A stretch of 64,000 bases of DNA, taken from contig NZ_UPHU01000001.1 of assembly GCF_900566075.1 (NCBI RefSeq), forward strand, positions 2,914,001 through 2,978,000, written 5' to 3'. The notes under the pieces were generated by a model, which made no database searches, was not told where the DNA came from, and worked only from the letters and a program-made list of their open reading frames with translations. Numbering within the stretch: the first letter of the stretch is position 1; every line of letters starts with the position of its first letter. This document shows, one piece after another, positions 51,458 to 60,205 of the stretch. The stretch is from Mycobacterium pseudokansasii. GTDB lineage: Bacteria; Actinomycetota; Actinomycetes; Mycobacteriales; Mycobacteriaceae. Both the position numbers and the translations under genes were made by a program.

Positions 51458-52069
51458 GTGAGTGCTGAGCAACTCGTGGGGGACCCGGTCGCTGCCGCGC
51501 GCCGACTGCTGGGCGCCACGCTGGCCGGACGAGGGGTGAGCGGCATCGTCGTGGAGGTCGAGGCCTACGGCGGGGTGCCTGACGGCCCCTGGCCGGATGC
51601 CGCGGCGCATTCCTACCGCGGACTCAGCGGCCGCAACGCGGTGATGTTCGGGCCGCCCGGGCGGCTCTACACCTACCGCAGCCACGGCATCCATGTCTGC
51701 GCCAATGTCTCGTGCGGTCCCGACGGCACGGCCGCCGCGGTCTTGCTGCGGGCGTGCGCCGTCGAGGGCGGCATCGACGTCGCCCGGTCTCGGCGCGGTG
51801 AACTGGTTCGTACCGCCGCGCTGGCGCGCGGTCCGGGAAACCTCTGCTCGGCATTGGGAATCACCATGGACGACAACGGAATCGACCTATTTGACCCGGC
51901 CAGCCCGGTACGGCTGGAACTGAACGATCCGCCGACGGCGCTGTCCGGCCCGCGAGTGGGGGTCAGCCAGGCCGCCGACCGGCCGTGGCGGTTGTGGGTT
52001 GCCGGGCGACCGGAGGTGTCGGTGTATCGGCGTAGCCCCCGAGCGCCGGTCCCGGGCGCCAGCGGCTAG
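51458..52069 (+). CDS. mpg: 3-methyladenine DNA glycosylase (Mpg/AAG family)
   Basis: This base-excision repair glycosylase removes alkylated purines. Signature segments are [33 protein letters not shown] (with the catalytic Glu), [27 protein letters not shown] and [12 protein letters not shown]. The start is taken as GTG 51458, giving 203 residues, the usual mycobacterial length; upstream ATGs at 51401/51404 lie in the divergent operator and would add residues absent from the family. It precedes tyrS by 19 bases. Confidence 0.93.
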   Translation: MSAEQLVGDPVAAARRLLGATLAGRGVSGIVVEVEAYGGVPDGPWPDAAAHSYRGLSGRNAVMFGPPGRLYTYRSHGIHVCANVSCGPDGTAAAVLLRACAVEGGIDVARSRRGELVRTAALARGPGNLCSALGITMDDNGIDLFDPASPVRLELNDPPTALSGPRVGVSQAADRPWRLWVAGRPEVSVYRRSPRAPVPGASG

Positions 52070-52088
52070 CCTGGAAGACTCTTCGATC

Positions 52089-53363
52089 ATGATTCTTGAC
52101 GAATTGGCCTGGCGTGGGCTGATCGCGCAGTCCACCGACCTCGATGCGCTGGCCGCCGCATTGCGGCCCGGCCCGATGACGCTGTACGCCGGCTTCGATC
52201 CCACCGCGGCGAGCCTGCATGCCGGACATCTGGTGCCGCTGCTGACGTTGCGCCGCTTCCAGCGTGCCGGGCATCGGCCCATCGTGCTGGCAGGCGGGGC
52301 CACTGGCATGATCGGCGACCCGCGCGACGTCGGCGAGCGCACCCTCAACGACGCCGACACCGTCGCCGAATGGACCGAGCGGATCCGGGGGCAGCTGGAA
52401 CGCTTCGTCGATTTCTCGGATTCTGGGGACTCGCCGACCGGGGCCATCGTCGAGAACAACATCGAGTGGACGTCGGCGATGTCGACCATCGAATTCCTGC
52501 GCGATGTCGGCAAGCACTTCTCGGTCAACGTGATGCTGGATCGCGACACCATCCGGCGCCGCCTGGAAGGGGAGGGGATCTCCTACACCGAGTTCAGCTA
52601 CATGCTGTTGCAGGCCAACGACTACGTCGAATTACACCGACGCCACGGCTGTGCACTGCAGATCGGCGGTTCCGATCAGTGGGGCAACATCATCGCCGGA
52701 GTCCGGCTGGTGCGCCAAAAGCTCGGTGCGGCAGTGCATGCGCTCACCGTCCCGCTGGTGACCGCCGCCGACGGCACCAAGTTCGGCAAATCCACCGGCG
52801 GCGGCAGCTTGTGGCTGGATCCGCAGATGACCAGCCCCTACGCCTGGTACCAGTACTTCGTCAACACTGCCGACGCGGACGTGATCCGCTACCTGCGGTG
52901 GTTCACATTCCTGTCGGCCGAGGAGTTGGCCCAACTGGAGCAGGCTACGGCCGAGCGGCCCCAGCAGCGGGCGGCCCAGCGACGCCTCGCCGCCGAACTC
53001 ACCTCGCTGGTACACGGCGAAGCAGCCACCGCAGCCGTCGAGCACGCCAGCCGGGCGCTGTTCGGCCAGGGCGAGCTGGGCCGGCTCGACGAGCCGACGC
53101 TGTCCGCCGCGCTCCGCGAAACCACCGTCGCCGAACTGAAACCGGGAAGTCCGGACGGGATCGTCGACCTGTTGGTGGCCACCGGCCTTGCCGACGGGAG
53201 GAAGGCCGCGCGGCGCACCATCGGCGAAGGCGGGGTGTCGGTCAACAACATTCGCGTCGAATCCGACGAATGGGCACCGCGGCCATCGGATTTCCTGCAC
53301 GGCCGCTGGTTGGTGCTGCGCCGCGGCAAGCGGAATATCGCCGGCGTCGAACGGGTCGGCTGA
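52089..53363 (+). CDS. tyrS: Tyrosine--tRNA ligase
   Basis: A class I synthetase charging tRNA-Tyr. The 424-residue protein starts at ATG 52089 ([19 protein letters not shown]); upstream in-frame sequence is the end of mpg. It has the HIGH-type motif as LHAGHLVPL, the KMSKS-type loop as TKFGKSTGG and a C-terminal S4 RNA-binding domain ([22 protein letters not shown]). It is the last core gene before the accessory block and its stop lies three bases from the end of the convergent ycaO pseudogene. Confidence 0.96.
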   Translation: MILDELAWRGLIAQSTDLDALAAALRPGPMTLYAGFDPTAASLHAGHLVPLLTLRRFQRAGHRPIVLAGGATGMIGDPRDVGERTLNDADTVAEWTERIRGQLERFVDFSDSGDSPTGAIVENNIEWTSAMSTIEFLRDVGKHFSVNVMLDRDTIRRRLEGEGISYTEFSYMLLQANDYVELHRRHGCALQIGGSDQWGNIIAGVRLVRQKLGAAVHALTVPLVTAADGTKFGKSTGGGSLWLDPQMTSPYAWYQYFVNTADADVIRYLRWFTFLSAEELAQLEQATAERPQQRAAQRRLAAELTSLVHGEAATAAVEHASRALFGQGELGRLDEPTLSAALRETTVAELKPGSPDGIVDLLVATGLADGRKAARRTIGEGGVSVNNIRVESDEWAPRPSDFLHGRWLVLRRGKRNIAGVERVG

Positions 53364-53366
53364 CCA

Positions 53367-54391
53367 CTACGCCGACTCGTCGAGGGGGGTGCGCATTGGC
53401 GAAGCGTGCGACGTCATCAGGCCTGGGGCGATGACTTTCACGACCGGAATGCACGCGTCGTCGAAATCGCACACCACAGCAACCGGCTCGGTGCCGGCCT
53501 CGGCCGCCACAGCGGTTGCCGCCGACGCCAGAAGGTCGTCGAGTGAGCTAACGTCGGGGACGTCCCACGGGTTCGGCTCCGCAGTGGGCAGCTGTCGTGT
53601 CGATCCCCGCAGCGGAGCATAGGTGTGCATTCGGGCGAATCGGTGATAGATCACCAACGGCAGATCCTCGCGGGCTCCGCTGATGGCGGTGAGGCGCGAT
53701 TGTGCGGCTTCGGTAATCGCACGCGACAACGCCACGTTGGGGTCGTGATGCAGGCCATGGCCGGCGAACGGTACCTCCGTCATTGATGAAGTCAGTTCGG
53801 CGGTGAAGCAGTAATACCCGTCCCAGGTGTCGATCCGCGCGATGTGCAGTTCGCTTCCGGCCCGCTGAATCATGTCGACCAACGCGGCGCAGTCGGAGCT
53901 GGCGACATCGTCGAGGGGCACCGCAAATAGCGTCGACCCGGGTTCGGCCTGAGCCAGACTGTGGCGTTCCATGACCTCGTACAGCCCGTGCAGGGCGGCC
54001 TCGTGATAGCTATTGCCCGAAGCCAATCCGTTGGTGTTCATCGAAAATGTCGGCGGGCCCCATGCATCCCGGATCTCGATATTGACCAAGACGGCCGGCC
54101 ACGGTACCCAGGTCTGACGGCCCGTCAACAGCGTGGTCGCGATCAACCAGTCCACCTTGGCGTCGGCGTGGTAGAAGCTGCCGACCGGACGGCGCAGCTG
54201 TTCAGGGGCGTAGGTCAGACTCGTTGCGAGTTCGGTTGCGGCTGCATTCGACAGATCCGGCGTGACGTTCTCGGCGTGCCAGCTCTCGAGCGATTCCATC
54301 ACGGCAGAGACTTGGGCCGCGCGGTAGTTGGCCGCCTTACCTTACCCTGGCTGACTGACAAGGTCAGCGAGGCCGGTCTGACGGCTTGGAC
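53367..54391 (-). pseudogene. Truncated, frameshifted second ycaO
   Basis: This copy is closely similar to the intact ycaO at 62464-63720 from VQAVRPASLTLSVSQG to the C-terminus (MRTPLDESA against MRTPLQEHR). Homology ends abruptly at 54391, in front of the codon matching residue 80 of the intact protein, so the first 79 or so residues are missing. Just inside, TAAGG is duplicated on the coding strand (CCTTACCTTA at 54335-54344); removing one copy restores SQGKAANYRAAQVSAVMESLES in frame. The remainder from ATG 54302 is open for 311 codons and keeps ASGNSYHEAALHGLYEVMERH with the ATP-binding glutamates. It has no tfuA partner beside it. Confidence 0.88.
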
Positions 54392-54481
54392 AAAGCCCTA
54401 CAGTCAGATCGAGATAGCCGAAGTGATAAAAGTCAGGTTACGATACTTTACGGCTTTATGAGAAGCTCGCAACTGCCTAGC

Positions 54482-55036
54482 CTACTCCCAGAACTCTGCC
54501 GCGAATAAGAATAAACCCCAACTAAATGCGGCACCGTAACGTGTTCCCTGCCATTCGAATTCGTACTCCTCATGTCCGGGGAGGAGTTTATCGAACAGGG
54601 ACCATTGGTCGCCGTCTGTCATGGGGCCAAAATATTTTGTGAACTCTGTTATGTCCATGCTCCATGCGGGCAGCTCAGTTGGCAAATTGACTGTTGGCGA
54701 ATGACCTCTAACGTGCCAATATCGCGCCGACACAAGCAGTCCATCTTTGCCGGTGGCTTTGAAGTCGAATTCAGGCCACAATACGCTGCTATATGTCAGT
54801 GACGTGGAGTCCTGATCCGCCCCCAGGAGCTTCTTCAAGGTTTCAAATCGCGACGTCTCGGCGCCAAGAGTTTCGGTCACCTGGGCATGTATGCGCTCCG
54901 CGTCGCTCACCGAGAGCCCGTATTCAGCTAGTTTGGCCTCTAGTACCGAGGCTTTTTTGTTGACCATTCTTATCTTCATCGTCATGAGCAGGTACACTTC
55001 GAACTCGACGATTGCGGCAACCGAGGCTGTATTCAC
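54482..55036 (-). CDS. Immunity-like protein, copy 2
   Basis: A 184-residue protein of unrecognised family, clearly paralogous to the gene at 55275-55841. They share VYLLMTxKxRM, AKLAExGLSVSDAE, KKLLG, YSSVLWPxFDFKA, SARYWH, KWSLFDKLLPGHEEYEF and RYGAAFSWGLFL. It is acidic and aromatic-rich, with no signal peptide or membrane helix, so it is probably cytoplasmic. The start is GTG 55036, aligned with the ATG of copy 1. It directly follows a detached copy of the toxin C-terminal domain, the usual place for a cognate immunity gene. Base composition is visibly more AT-rich than the core genome. The immunity role is inferred from layout only. Confidence 0.7.
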   Translation of the reverse strand: MNTASVAAIVEFEVYLLMTMKIRMVNKKASVLEAKLAEYGLSVSDAERIHAQVTETLGAETSRFETLKKLLGADQDSTSLTYSSVLWPEFDFKATGKDGLLVSARYWHVRGHSPTVNLPTELPAWSMDITEFTKYFGPMTDGDQWSLFDKLLPGHEEYEFEWQGTRYGAAFSWGLFLFAAEFWE

Positions 55037-55047
55037 CACTTATCCGT

Positions 55048-55258
55048 TCAATTACCTAGGTAGGGTAAAAATTGGTTAAGGTCACCTTTGAAGACTGTGA
55101 CCGATCCGTCGGGATGTACCATCATTGCCACTCGCTGAGGTAGTGCCACCGGCAGTACTACCTTTGTTCCATCGGGGAGGTTGGCGATTCCCCCGGTATC
55201 ACCAAAAGCTGCTTTTGCGGCAATATCGGTTGCCTCCACAGCCTGTTGCTACTCTTAC
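55048..55258 (-). pseudogene. Detached C-terminal domain of the PPE-linked toxin-like protein
   Basis: Reading from about 55258 leftwards gives QQAVEATDIAAKAAFGD, then TGGIANLPDGTKVVLP and VAMMVHPDGSVTVFKGDL to PYLGN, matching the last 65 residues of the gene ending at 55853 (EATEIAAQTAFGE to PYLSH). In-frame stops (TAA, TAG) precede the homologous part, and no start codon or secretion domain is attached. It begins about 17 bases after the stop of immunity copy 1 and ends 11 bases before immunity copy 2. It looks like an orphan C-terminal cassette as found downstream of polymorphic toxin genes. Confidence 0.75.
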
Positions 55259-55274
55259 GGAATCCTCGAATGCC

Positions 55275-55841
55275 TCAATCTTCGGGCCACAATTTCGTTA
55301 CCCAGAGAAACAGGCCCCAGCTGAATGCCGCACCGTATCGCTCCCCATCCCATTGAAACTCGTACTCCTCATGGCCGGGGAGAAGCTTGTCAAACAGCGA
55401 CCATTTCTGACCGCCGGTCAAGGGACCAAAATGTTCTGCAAACTCGGTGATATCCACACTCCAAGTCGGCAGCCCGATTGGGGATTCGACGCTGCGCGAA
55501 TCGCGCCCCATGTGCCAATATCGCGCCGACTCAAGCACGCCTTCTTCACTTGCGCTGGCTTTGAAGTCAAATCCTGGCCACAACACGCTGCTGTATTCCA
55601 GTGATGCAACACCGCTGTCCGCAACGCCCAGTAGCTTCTTCATATTCTGAAAGTAGGAGGCTTTGTCACCAAGAGTCTCGCTGACCCGCTTATGCGTACT
55701 TTCCGCGTCGCTAACGGATAGCCCGAATTCGGCTAGTTTAGCATGTAAGAATCTGGCTTCTTCCTTGATCATTCTTAGCTTCGTCGTCATGAGCAGGTAG
55801 ACCTCAAAATCAGTTATTGCAGCAAACGAGGTTGTATTCAT
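55275..55841 (-). CDS. Immunity-like protein, copy 1
   Basis: A 188-residue protein of unknown family, paralogue of the gene at 54482-55036. ATG 55841 follows CAGGAG at a good distance and lies 11 bases after the stop of the toxin-like gene, so the pair would be co-translated. There is no signal or membrane helix. The conserved KWSLFDKLLPGHEEYEF and GAAFSWGLFL parts are shared with copy 2, while the N-terminal helices and the tail (WVTKLWPED) differ. The position right behind a secreted, domain-capped protein suggests an immunity or dedicated chaperone role; neither is shown by a recognised fold. Confidence 0.7.
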   Translation of the reverse strand: MNTTSFAAITDFEVYLLMTTKLRMIKEEARFLHAKLAEFGLSVSDAESTHKRVSETLGDKASYFQNMKKLLGVADSGVASLEYSSVLWPGFDFKASASEEGVLESARYWHMGRDSRSVESPIGLPTWSVDITEFAEHFGPLTGGQKWSLFDKLLPGHEEYEFQWDGERYGAAFSWGLFLWVTKLWPED

Positions 55842-55852
55842 CGTGTCTCCTG

Positions 55853-56649
55853 TCAATGACTAAGATAGGGCAAGAATTCTGTAAGGTCGCCGTTGAACGC
55901 TGTTACCGATCCGTCAGGGTGCACCATCATTGCGACCTTCTGAGGTAGGTATTTTGGTAATATGACCTTTGTTCCATCGGGGAGGTTGGCAATTCCTCCA
56001 GTTTCACCGAACGCTGTCTGAGCGGCAATCTCGGTTGCCTCGGCAGCTTGTTCCTGGTCAAGGTGCAGGGAAGTTACCTTGTCCGCCAAGGCCTGGAGCT
56101 GCCCGGAACCCTTCGGAACCGTCTTTACTTCCTCACCAATTTTCTTAGCCCGCTCGGCAATGCTTGGGCTTGGGGGCGTGCCCGGTTGTGGTTGGGCGCC
56201 GGGCGTACGGGGTTGTTGTGGTGCGGGTTGTGTCCAGTATGGGATGTCGGCGCGTTTGGCGTCGTTGGCGGGCGGGTATTGGGCGTTGGCCGCATCTAAT
56301 TGGCGTTCGAGTTGGGCCTTCAAGCTGTTGTAGTACCAGGCTTCTTGGTTATAAACCTGAACCGCGTTCCAATCGGAGGGGTTGGGCGGATTGAGATTGT
56401 GGTGGTCGATGTCGCTTGTCAACTTGTTGTAGGCGTCTCGCGTCGCTTGCAGCGACGGCGGGGGCGGTGGGCTGGCCCAGGGCGGAATGGGGTGCTGCCC
56501 CAGCGGTGGTGTGCCCGGCGGCGGAGACGGTGGCGGTGGAATCGGTGGTTGCGGCGCAAGTGGTGGCAGCACGGGTGGTGTTTGGGGTGCTGGGCCGGCT
56601 CCAGAACCCAGCGTCTGGGCGCCGGGGGACCCGGCGCCGCGAGGATCAC
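55853..56649 (-). pseudogene. 3' part of PPE-linked polymorphic-toxin-like gene, cut off by IS21 element
   Basis: This continues in frame from 59278-60201 once the insertion and one TCAC duplicate are removed: GLTTGSGD joins DPRGAGSPGAQTLGSGAGP. The segment has a Pro-rich stretch (PPLAPQPPIPPPPSPPPG), a helical spacer (ATRDAYNKLTSDIDHH, then YNSLKAQLERQLDAA), a second Pro/Gln-rich linker and a small C-terminal domain (about 100 residues, IAERAKKIGEEVKTV to NGDLTEFLPYLSH). A GTG at 56572 could allow translation of this piece alone. The C-terminal part is AT-richer and present again at 55048-55258. No catalytic motif is recognised, so toxicity is inferred from architecture. Confidence 0.75.
56646..56649. 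repeat. Target-site duplication, left copy (TCAC)
   Basis: TCAC borders the IS21-family element here and again at 59278-59281, a 4-bp duplication as expected for this family. Confidence 0.75.
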
Positions 56650-56700
56650 TGTCGTCCGTCGCGTAATTCCCCAGGGGCTGGCGTCACGTAATTCCCCAGG
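56650..56700. repeat. IS21 right-end repeats
   Basis: Two copies of GTCrCGTAATTCCCCAGG (about 56658 and 56683) lie at this end. They are likely transposase binding sites and are inverted relative to those at the other end. Confidence 0.75.
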
Positions 56701-56744
56701 TGCGGGCCTCGGTGTAGGTCTTACCGGCCCGTGGGGGGCGGTGT

Positions 56745-57500
56745 CTAGTTGGTGGAGCGGCCGGGTCGTTTCCGGGGCCGATAGCTGGGTCCGTCCATGA
56801 GGACTTGGTGGCTGGTGTTGATCAGCCGGTCGAGCAGTGATTCGGCCACGACGGGGTTGGGGAACAGCGGATACCAGTCCTTGGGGGCGCGGTTGCTGGT
56901 CAGGATCAAGGGTTTGCCAGCGATTGCCCGATCGGAGACCAGATCGTAGAGATCGTCGGACTGGGTGGTGGTGTGTTCACGCATCGCGAAGTCATCGATG
57001 ATCAATACCAACGGCCTGGTGTATTCGCGCATGCGCTGACCGATGGTGCGATCGGCGTGGCCACCGGCCAGGTCGGCGAGCATGCGGGCGCACTTGACGA
57101 ACCGGACGTCGCCGCCCCGACGGGCGACGTGATGCCCAAGTGCTTGTGCCACATGGGTTTTCCCGACGCCGACCGGGCCGTAGAGGATGACCGACTCGCC
57201 GGCGTCGAGCCAGCGCAGCGCGGCCAGATCGCGCAGCATGGCGCCGGGCAGTTTCGGGTTGGCGGTGAAGTCGAAGTCTTCGAAGGTGGCTTGTTCTTCG
57301 AACTTGGCGCGGCGCAATCGTCGCCTCAGGGCGGCGGATTCGCGGCGGGCGATCTCGTCCTCGCACAGGGCTTGCAGAAATTCGAGGTGGCCGAGCCCGC
57401 CGTCGCGGGTTTGGGCCAGCCTGGCGTCGAGGGTATCGAGCATGCCGGACAGTTTCAGGGTGCGCAGCGCATTTCGCAACGCTGGGTCGCAGATGGACAC
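56745..57500 (-). CDS. istB: IS21-family helper ATPase IstB
   Basis: A 251-residue AAA+ protein with Walker A (VILYGPVGVGKTHVAQAL), Walker B (PLVLIIDDFAMRE) and the sensor region LILTSNRAPKDWYPLF typical of IstB, which stimulates and targets IstA. It starts at GTG 57500, 54 bases after istA. Its C-terminus (SYRPRKRPGRSTN) is intact. Confidence 0.93.
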   Translation of the reverse strand: MSICDPALRNALRTLKLSGMLDTLDARLAQTRDGGLGHLEFLQALCEDEIARRESAALRRRLRRAKFEEQATFEDFDFTANPKLPGAMLRDLAALRWLDAGESVILYGPVGVGKTHVAQALGHHVARRGGDVRFVKCARMLADLAGGHADRTIGQRMREYTRPLVLIIDDFAMREHTTTQSDDLYDLVSDRAIAGKPLILTSNRAPKDWYPLFPNPVVAESLLDRLINTSHQVLMDGPSYRPRKRPGRSTN

Positions 57501-57554
57501 GGGTGGGCTCCTTGGGAGTGGATTGTGTTGCAGAGATGAATAATTCGCCGATTG

Positions 57555-59114
57555 TTAGGCGAGCTGGGTGCCGAACTGTTCGGGTCCGCGCAGAAACGCC
57601 CCGGCCGCGCCGCCCGCGCCGGTGACTTGCTCGTTGGTGCTGTGTTCGGTGCCGGCGATCAGGATGCCCTTGATGGTGCGATAGGACGGGTCGCCGACCT
57701 CGATGGCGCGGGCGCAGGCGGCTTCCAGCCGCTCACAACCGTGTTTGTCGCGCAGCCCCAGCACCCCTTGGGCTGAGCGCAGGTGATGGATGGCGTTGTC
57801 GGCCATGAATTCGGCGATCACCGCCTCGCAGGCCGGGCCGACCAGTTCGGCGGTGTGCCGACACCAGGTCGGGGTGCGCATGTGGAATGCGATCTTCTCC
57901 GGCGGGTAGTGGGTGAAGTCAGTGGAGCGCCCGGACGGGCGGCGCACATGGGTGGCCACCACATCGGCACCGGCGAAGATCTGCACCACATCCCCGGCGG
58001 TGCGGGCGTGCAAGCGCTGTCCGATCAACCGCCACGGGACGCTGTAGAGCGCCTTGCCGACCTTAAGATGCGCATCCACCCCGACGGCGCCGATCGACCA
58101 GCTGGTGAGTTCAAACGCTCTGGGCGGCAACGCGATCAACGCGTCTGCTTCGATGGCCTCAAACACTCGCAATGGCGCGGCGCCCTCCAAGGCGCGGCAG
58201 CGCCGGCCGCCGGCGACCTCACGGCTCCAGCGCACCGCGTCGGCCTGCATCCCGGTCAGCGAGGCGAACTCGCGGCCTTTCCAGAATGAATCGCGCACGT
58301 AGCTCATGGGTCGTTCCACCCGGGGTTTGTCTTTGGGTTTGAACGCCCGCGCCGGGTCGACCAGCGTGCCGTAGTGGGTGGCCAACTCGGCGTAGGAGCG
58401 GTTGATCTGCGGATCGTAGAGGTCGGGTTTGTCCACCCCGGTCTTAAGGTTGTCACACACCAACCGCGCCGGCACCCCGCAGAAGAACTCGAACGCCGCG
58501 ACATGGCAAGCGCACCACGCGGTTTGATCCATCCGGATCACCGGGCGCACGAACAGATGACGCGAGCACGACAGCACCATCACGAACGCCCACACCGCCA
58601 CCCGCTTGGCCGTGGCCGGGTCGGTCCACATGCCCAGCCGGCCATAATCGATCTGCGCCTCACTACCGGGATCCACCGACCCGCGTGGCACGGTAACCCT
58701 CTCGCGGGCCACCTCCTCAGCGAAATGCGTTGCGATCCAACGCCGCACCGACGACTCCGACGCCGCCACCTCATGCTCGTCGCGCAACCGCTGGGCGACG
58801 GTGGCCACCGTGACATCGGCATCCAGCCACGCCTTGATCCGATCGCAGTGCGGCGCGATCAGCGGCCACGTCAAGGACCGCGCTGCCGGATCGCCCAGTC
58901 CCGGGAACCACCCGCCGATCAACTCCGCCCACTGATCAGCCGACAGCGGCTCGCCACCAGGCTCGAGGCCATCGGCGATCGCCGGAGCCAAATATTTGCG
59001 GACGGTCTTCCGATCGATACCCAACGACGCCGACAACTGGACCTGGGAGCGGCCCGCGTGCCAGTGGGTGAACAACTCGACCAAATCGAGCATCAAGATA
59101 CTTCTCCTCGCCAT
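57555..59114 (-). CDS. istA: IS21-family transposase IstA
   Basis: About 519 residues from ATG 59114 (MARRSILMLDLVELFTHWHAG) after a GGAAGGG motif. The N-terminus holds a helix-turn-helix (SQVQLSASLGIDRKTVRKYL), and the centre is an integrase core with EAQIDYGRLGMW (first Asp), LVCDNLKTGVDK (second Asp) and KDKPRVERPMSYVRDSFW (Glu). The C-terminal part has the Mu-type beta-barrel region (YSVPWRLIGQRL). All three catalytic acids are visible, so the enzyme is probably functional. Confidence 0.93.
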   Translation of the reverse strand: MARRSILMLDLVELFTHWHAGRSQVQLSASLGIDRKTVRKYLAPAIADGLEPGGEPLSADQWAELIGGWFPGLGDPAARSLTWPLIAPHCDRIKAWLDADVTVATVAQRLRDEHEVAASESSVRRWIATHFAEEVARERVTVPRGSVDPGSEAQIDYGRLGMWTDPATAKRVAVWAFVMVLSCSRHLFVRPVIRMDQTAWCACHVAAFEFFCGVPARLVCDNLKTGVDKPDLYDPQINRSYAELATHYGTLVDPARAFKPKDKPRVERPMSYVRDSFWKGREFASLTGMQADAVRWSREVAGGRRCRALEGAAPLRVFEAIEADALIALPPRAFELTSWSIGAVGVDAHLKVGKALYSVPWRLIGQRLHARTAGDVVQIFAGADVVATHVRRPSGRSTDFTHYPPEKIAFHMRTPTWCRHTAELVGPACEAVIAEFMADNAIHHLRSAQGVLGLRDKHGCERLEAACARAIEVGDPSYRTIKGILIAGTEHSTNEQVTGAGGAAGAFLRGPEQFGTQLA

Positions 59115-59189
59115 CAGCGCCCTTCCATCCGTCAGCCGACGGATCAAGAGCGAACCTGTGTGCGAGGCCCACACCGGGCAGACACACCG

Positions 59190-59277
59190 CCCAGGGTGGG
59201 GAATTACGTGACAGCCGGAGTGGGGAATTACGTGACGGACAACCCCTCAAACCTGGGGAAATACGTGACCGCTGACA
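59190..59277. repeat. IS21 left-end repeats
   Basis: Three copies of the inverted motif TGGGGAATTACGTGAC or its variant TGGGGAAATACGTGAC (starting near 59200, 59221 and 59255) mark this end. They pair with the right-end copies. Confidence 0.75.
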
Positions 59278-59281
59278 TCAC
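59278..59281. repeat. Target-site duplication, right copy (TCAC)
   Basis: Matches 56646-56649. Confidence 0.75.
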
Positions 59282-60201
59282 CGCTTCCAGTGGTGAGCCC
59301 TGGCGGGTCGCATTGCGGGGCAGCTGGTGTTGGAGGTTGGGGTGGGGGTGGGCAGTTGAGGGTGTGGGCGGTGTCGCCGGGGTCGAGCGGGGGCGCTGGT
59401 GACGGCGCGCCGCCGGGTCGTGGTGGTTGTGGGTGGACGTAGGCCAGCGGCTGCACCGTCGGGTTGGGCGCGGTGGTGACGGGACTGTGCAGCGTAGCGG
59501 TGGTGAGCATGCCAGCGGGTGCGCCGCTGCCGGGTTGCCGCACGGCCGGCGAGGTGAACCCATCACCGGTAGGCCGAATGTAGCTGGTTAAGCCTGTAGC
59601 CGGATAACCGCCGACCGCACCACCGGTTCCCGGACCCGATCCGGTTGGCGGGGAGAGGGTGCCAGCGCGGCTCTGCATCGCCTCACTGAGCTGCGCAGAA
59701 CCTGGTCCCTGGATGGCTGGGCCGGCGATTCCTTCGGCGGGTGCGACCTGGGCGAACATCCCCAGGAGGCTGCGGCGCCCGGGATAGCGTCGAAGCCCCG
59801 GCGGGCGTGGCCGCCGCCGAGGCCGCATTCGGGGAGGCCGACGCTGAGACCGGGCCGGCTAGGGGGACGACACCCGTCAGTGCGGCGACACCGGCCTGCG
59901 GCGCGGCTGTCGCGGGGGTGAGCACCGTGTGGGCGGCTTGCTCGCTGGCCTGCAGGGTTGCTCCGGTCGCGTTGATCGCCCCGGTGTCGGCCAACCCCAC
60001 CACCGCGGCTGCTGGTGACCCTCCCGCCACCGCCGGCGGAAACGGAACCATGATCGCGGCCGCCGCCTCGCGCAACGCCGCCCCATAGGCCGCCCCCGCA
60101 GCCGCATTACGCGGCCACATCTGCCCGTAATACGCCAGATTCAACGCTACGATCTGCGGGGTCAACGCCCCCCACACCAACGGGTTAATCTGCTGTGCCA
60201 C
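59278..60201 (-). pseudogene. Middle part of PPE-linked toxin-like gene (second PPE helical pair and Gly/Pro linker), frameshifted and cut by IS21
   Basis: It starts at GTG 60201 or by frameshift from the upstream gene: AQQINPLVWGALTPQIVALNLAY, then YGQMWPRNAAAGAAYGAAL, which corresponds to the second helical hairpin of PPE domains (NRxxLxxLxxTNxxGQN...AEMWAQDAAAMYGYA). A frame change is needed between about 59750 and 59830, after GASTLSRAPQP, to continue with SLLGMFAQVAPAEG, GPGSAQLSEAM and a Gly/Pro-rich linker that reaches GLTTGSGD at the IS junction. ATG 59739 region (GMFAQV) could instead start a separate product. Whether the shift is a mutation, an assembly error or programmed frameshifting cannot be decided here. 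Confidence 0.65.
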
Positions 60202-60205
60202 GGCC

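Larger units (their letters stand above)
56650..59277 (-). mobile_element. IS21-family insertion sequence
   Basis: A 2628-bp element with istA and istB in the usual order on the minus strand. The outer ends match: TGTCGTCCGTCGCGTAATTC inward from 56650 and TGTCAGCGGTCACGTATTTC inward from 59277, both continuing CCCAGG. Further GTCACGTAATTCCCCA copies lie just inside each end. The flanks carry a TCAC duplication, and excision rejoins the host frame exactly, so insertion was into an open gene. Both transposase genes look intact, so the element may be active. Confidence 0.9.
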
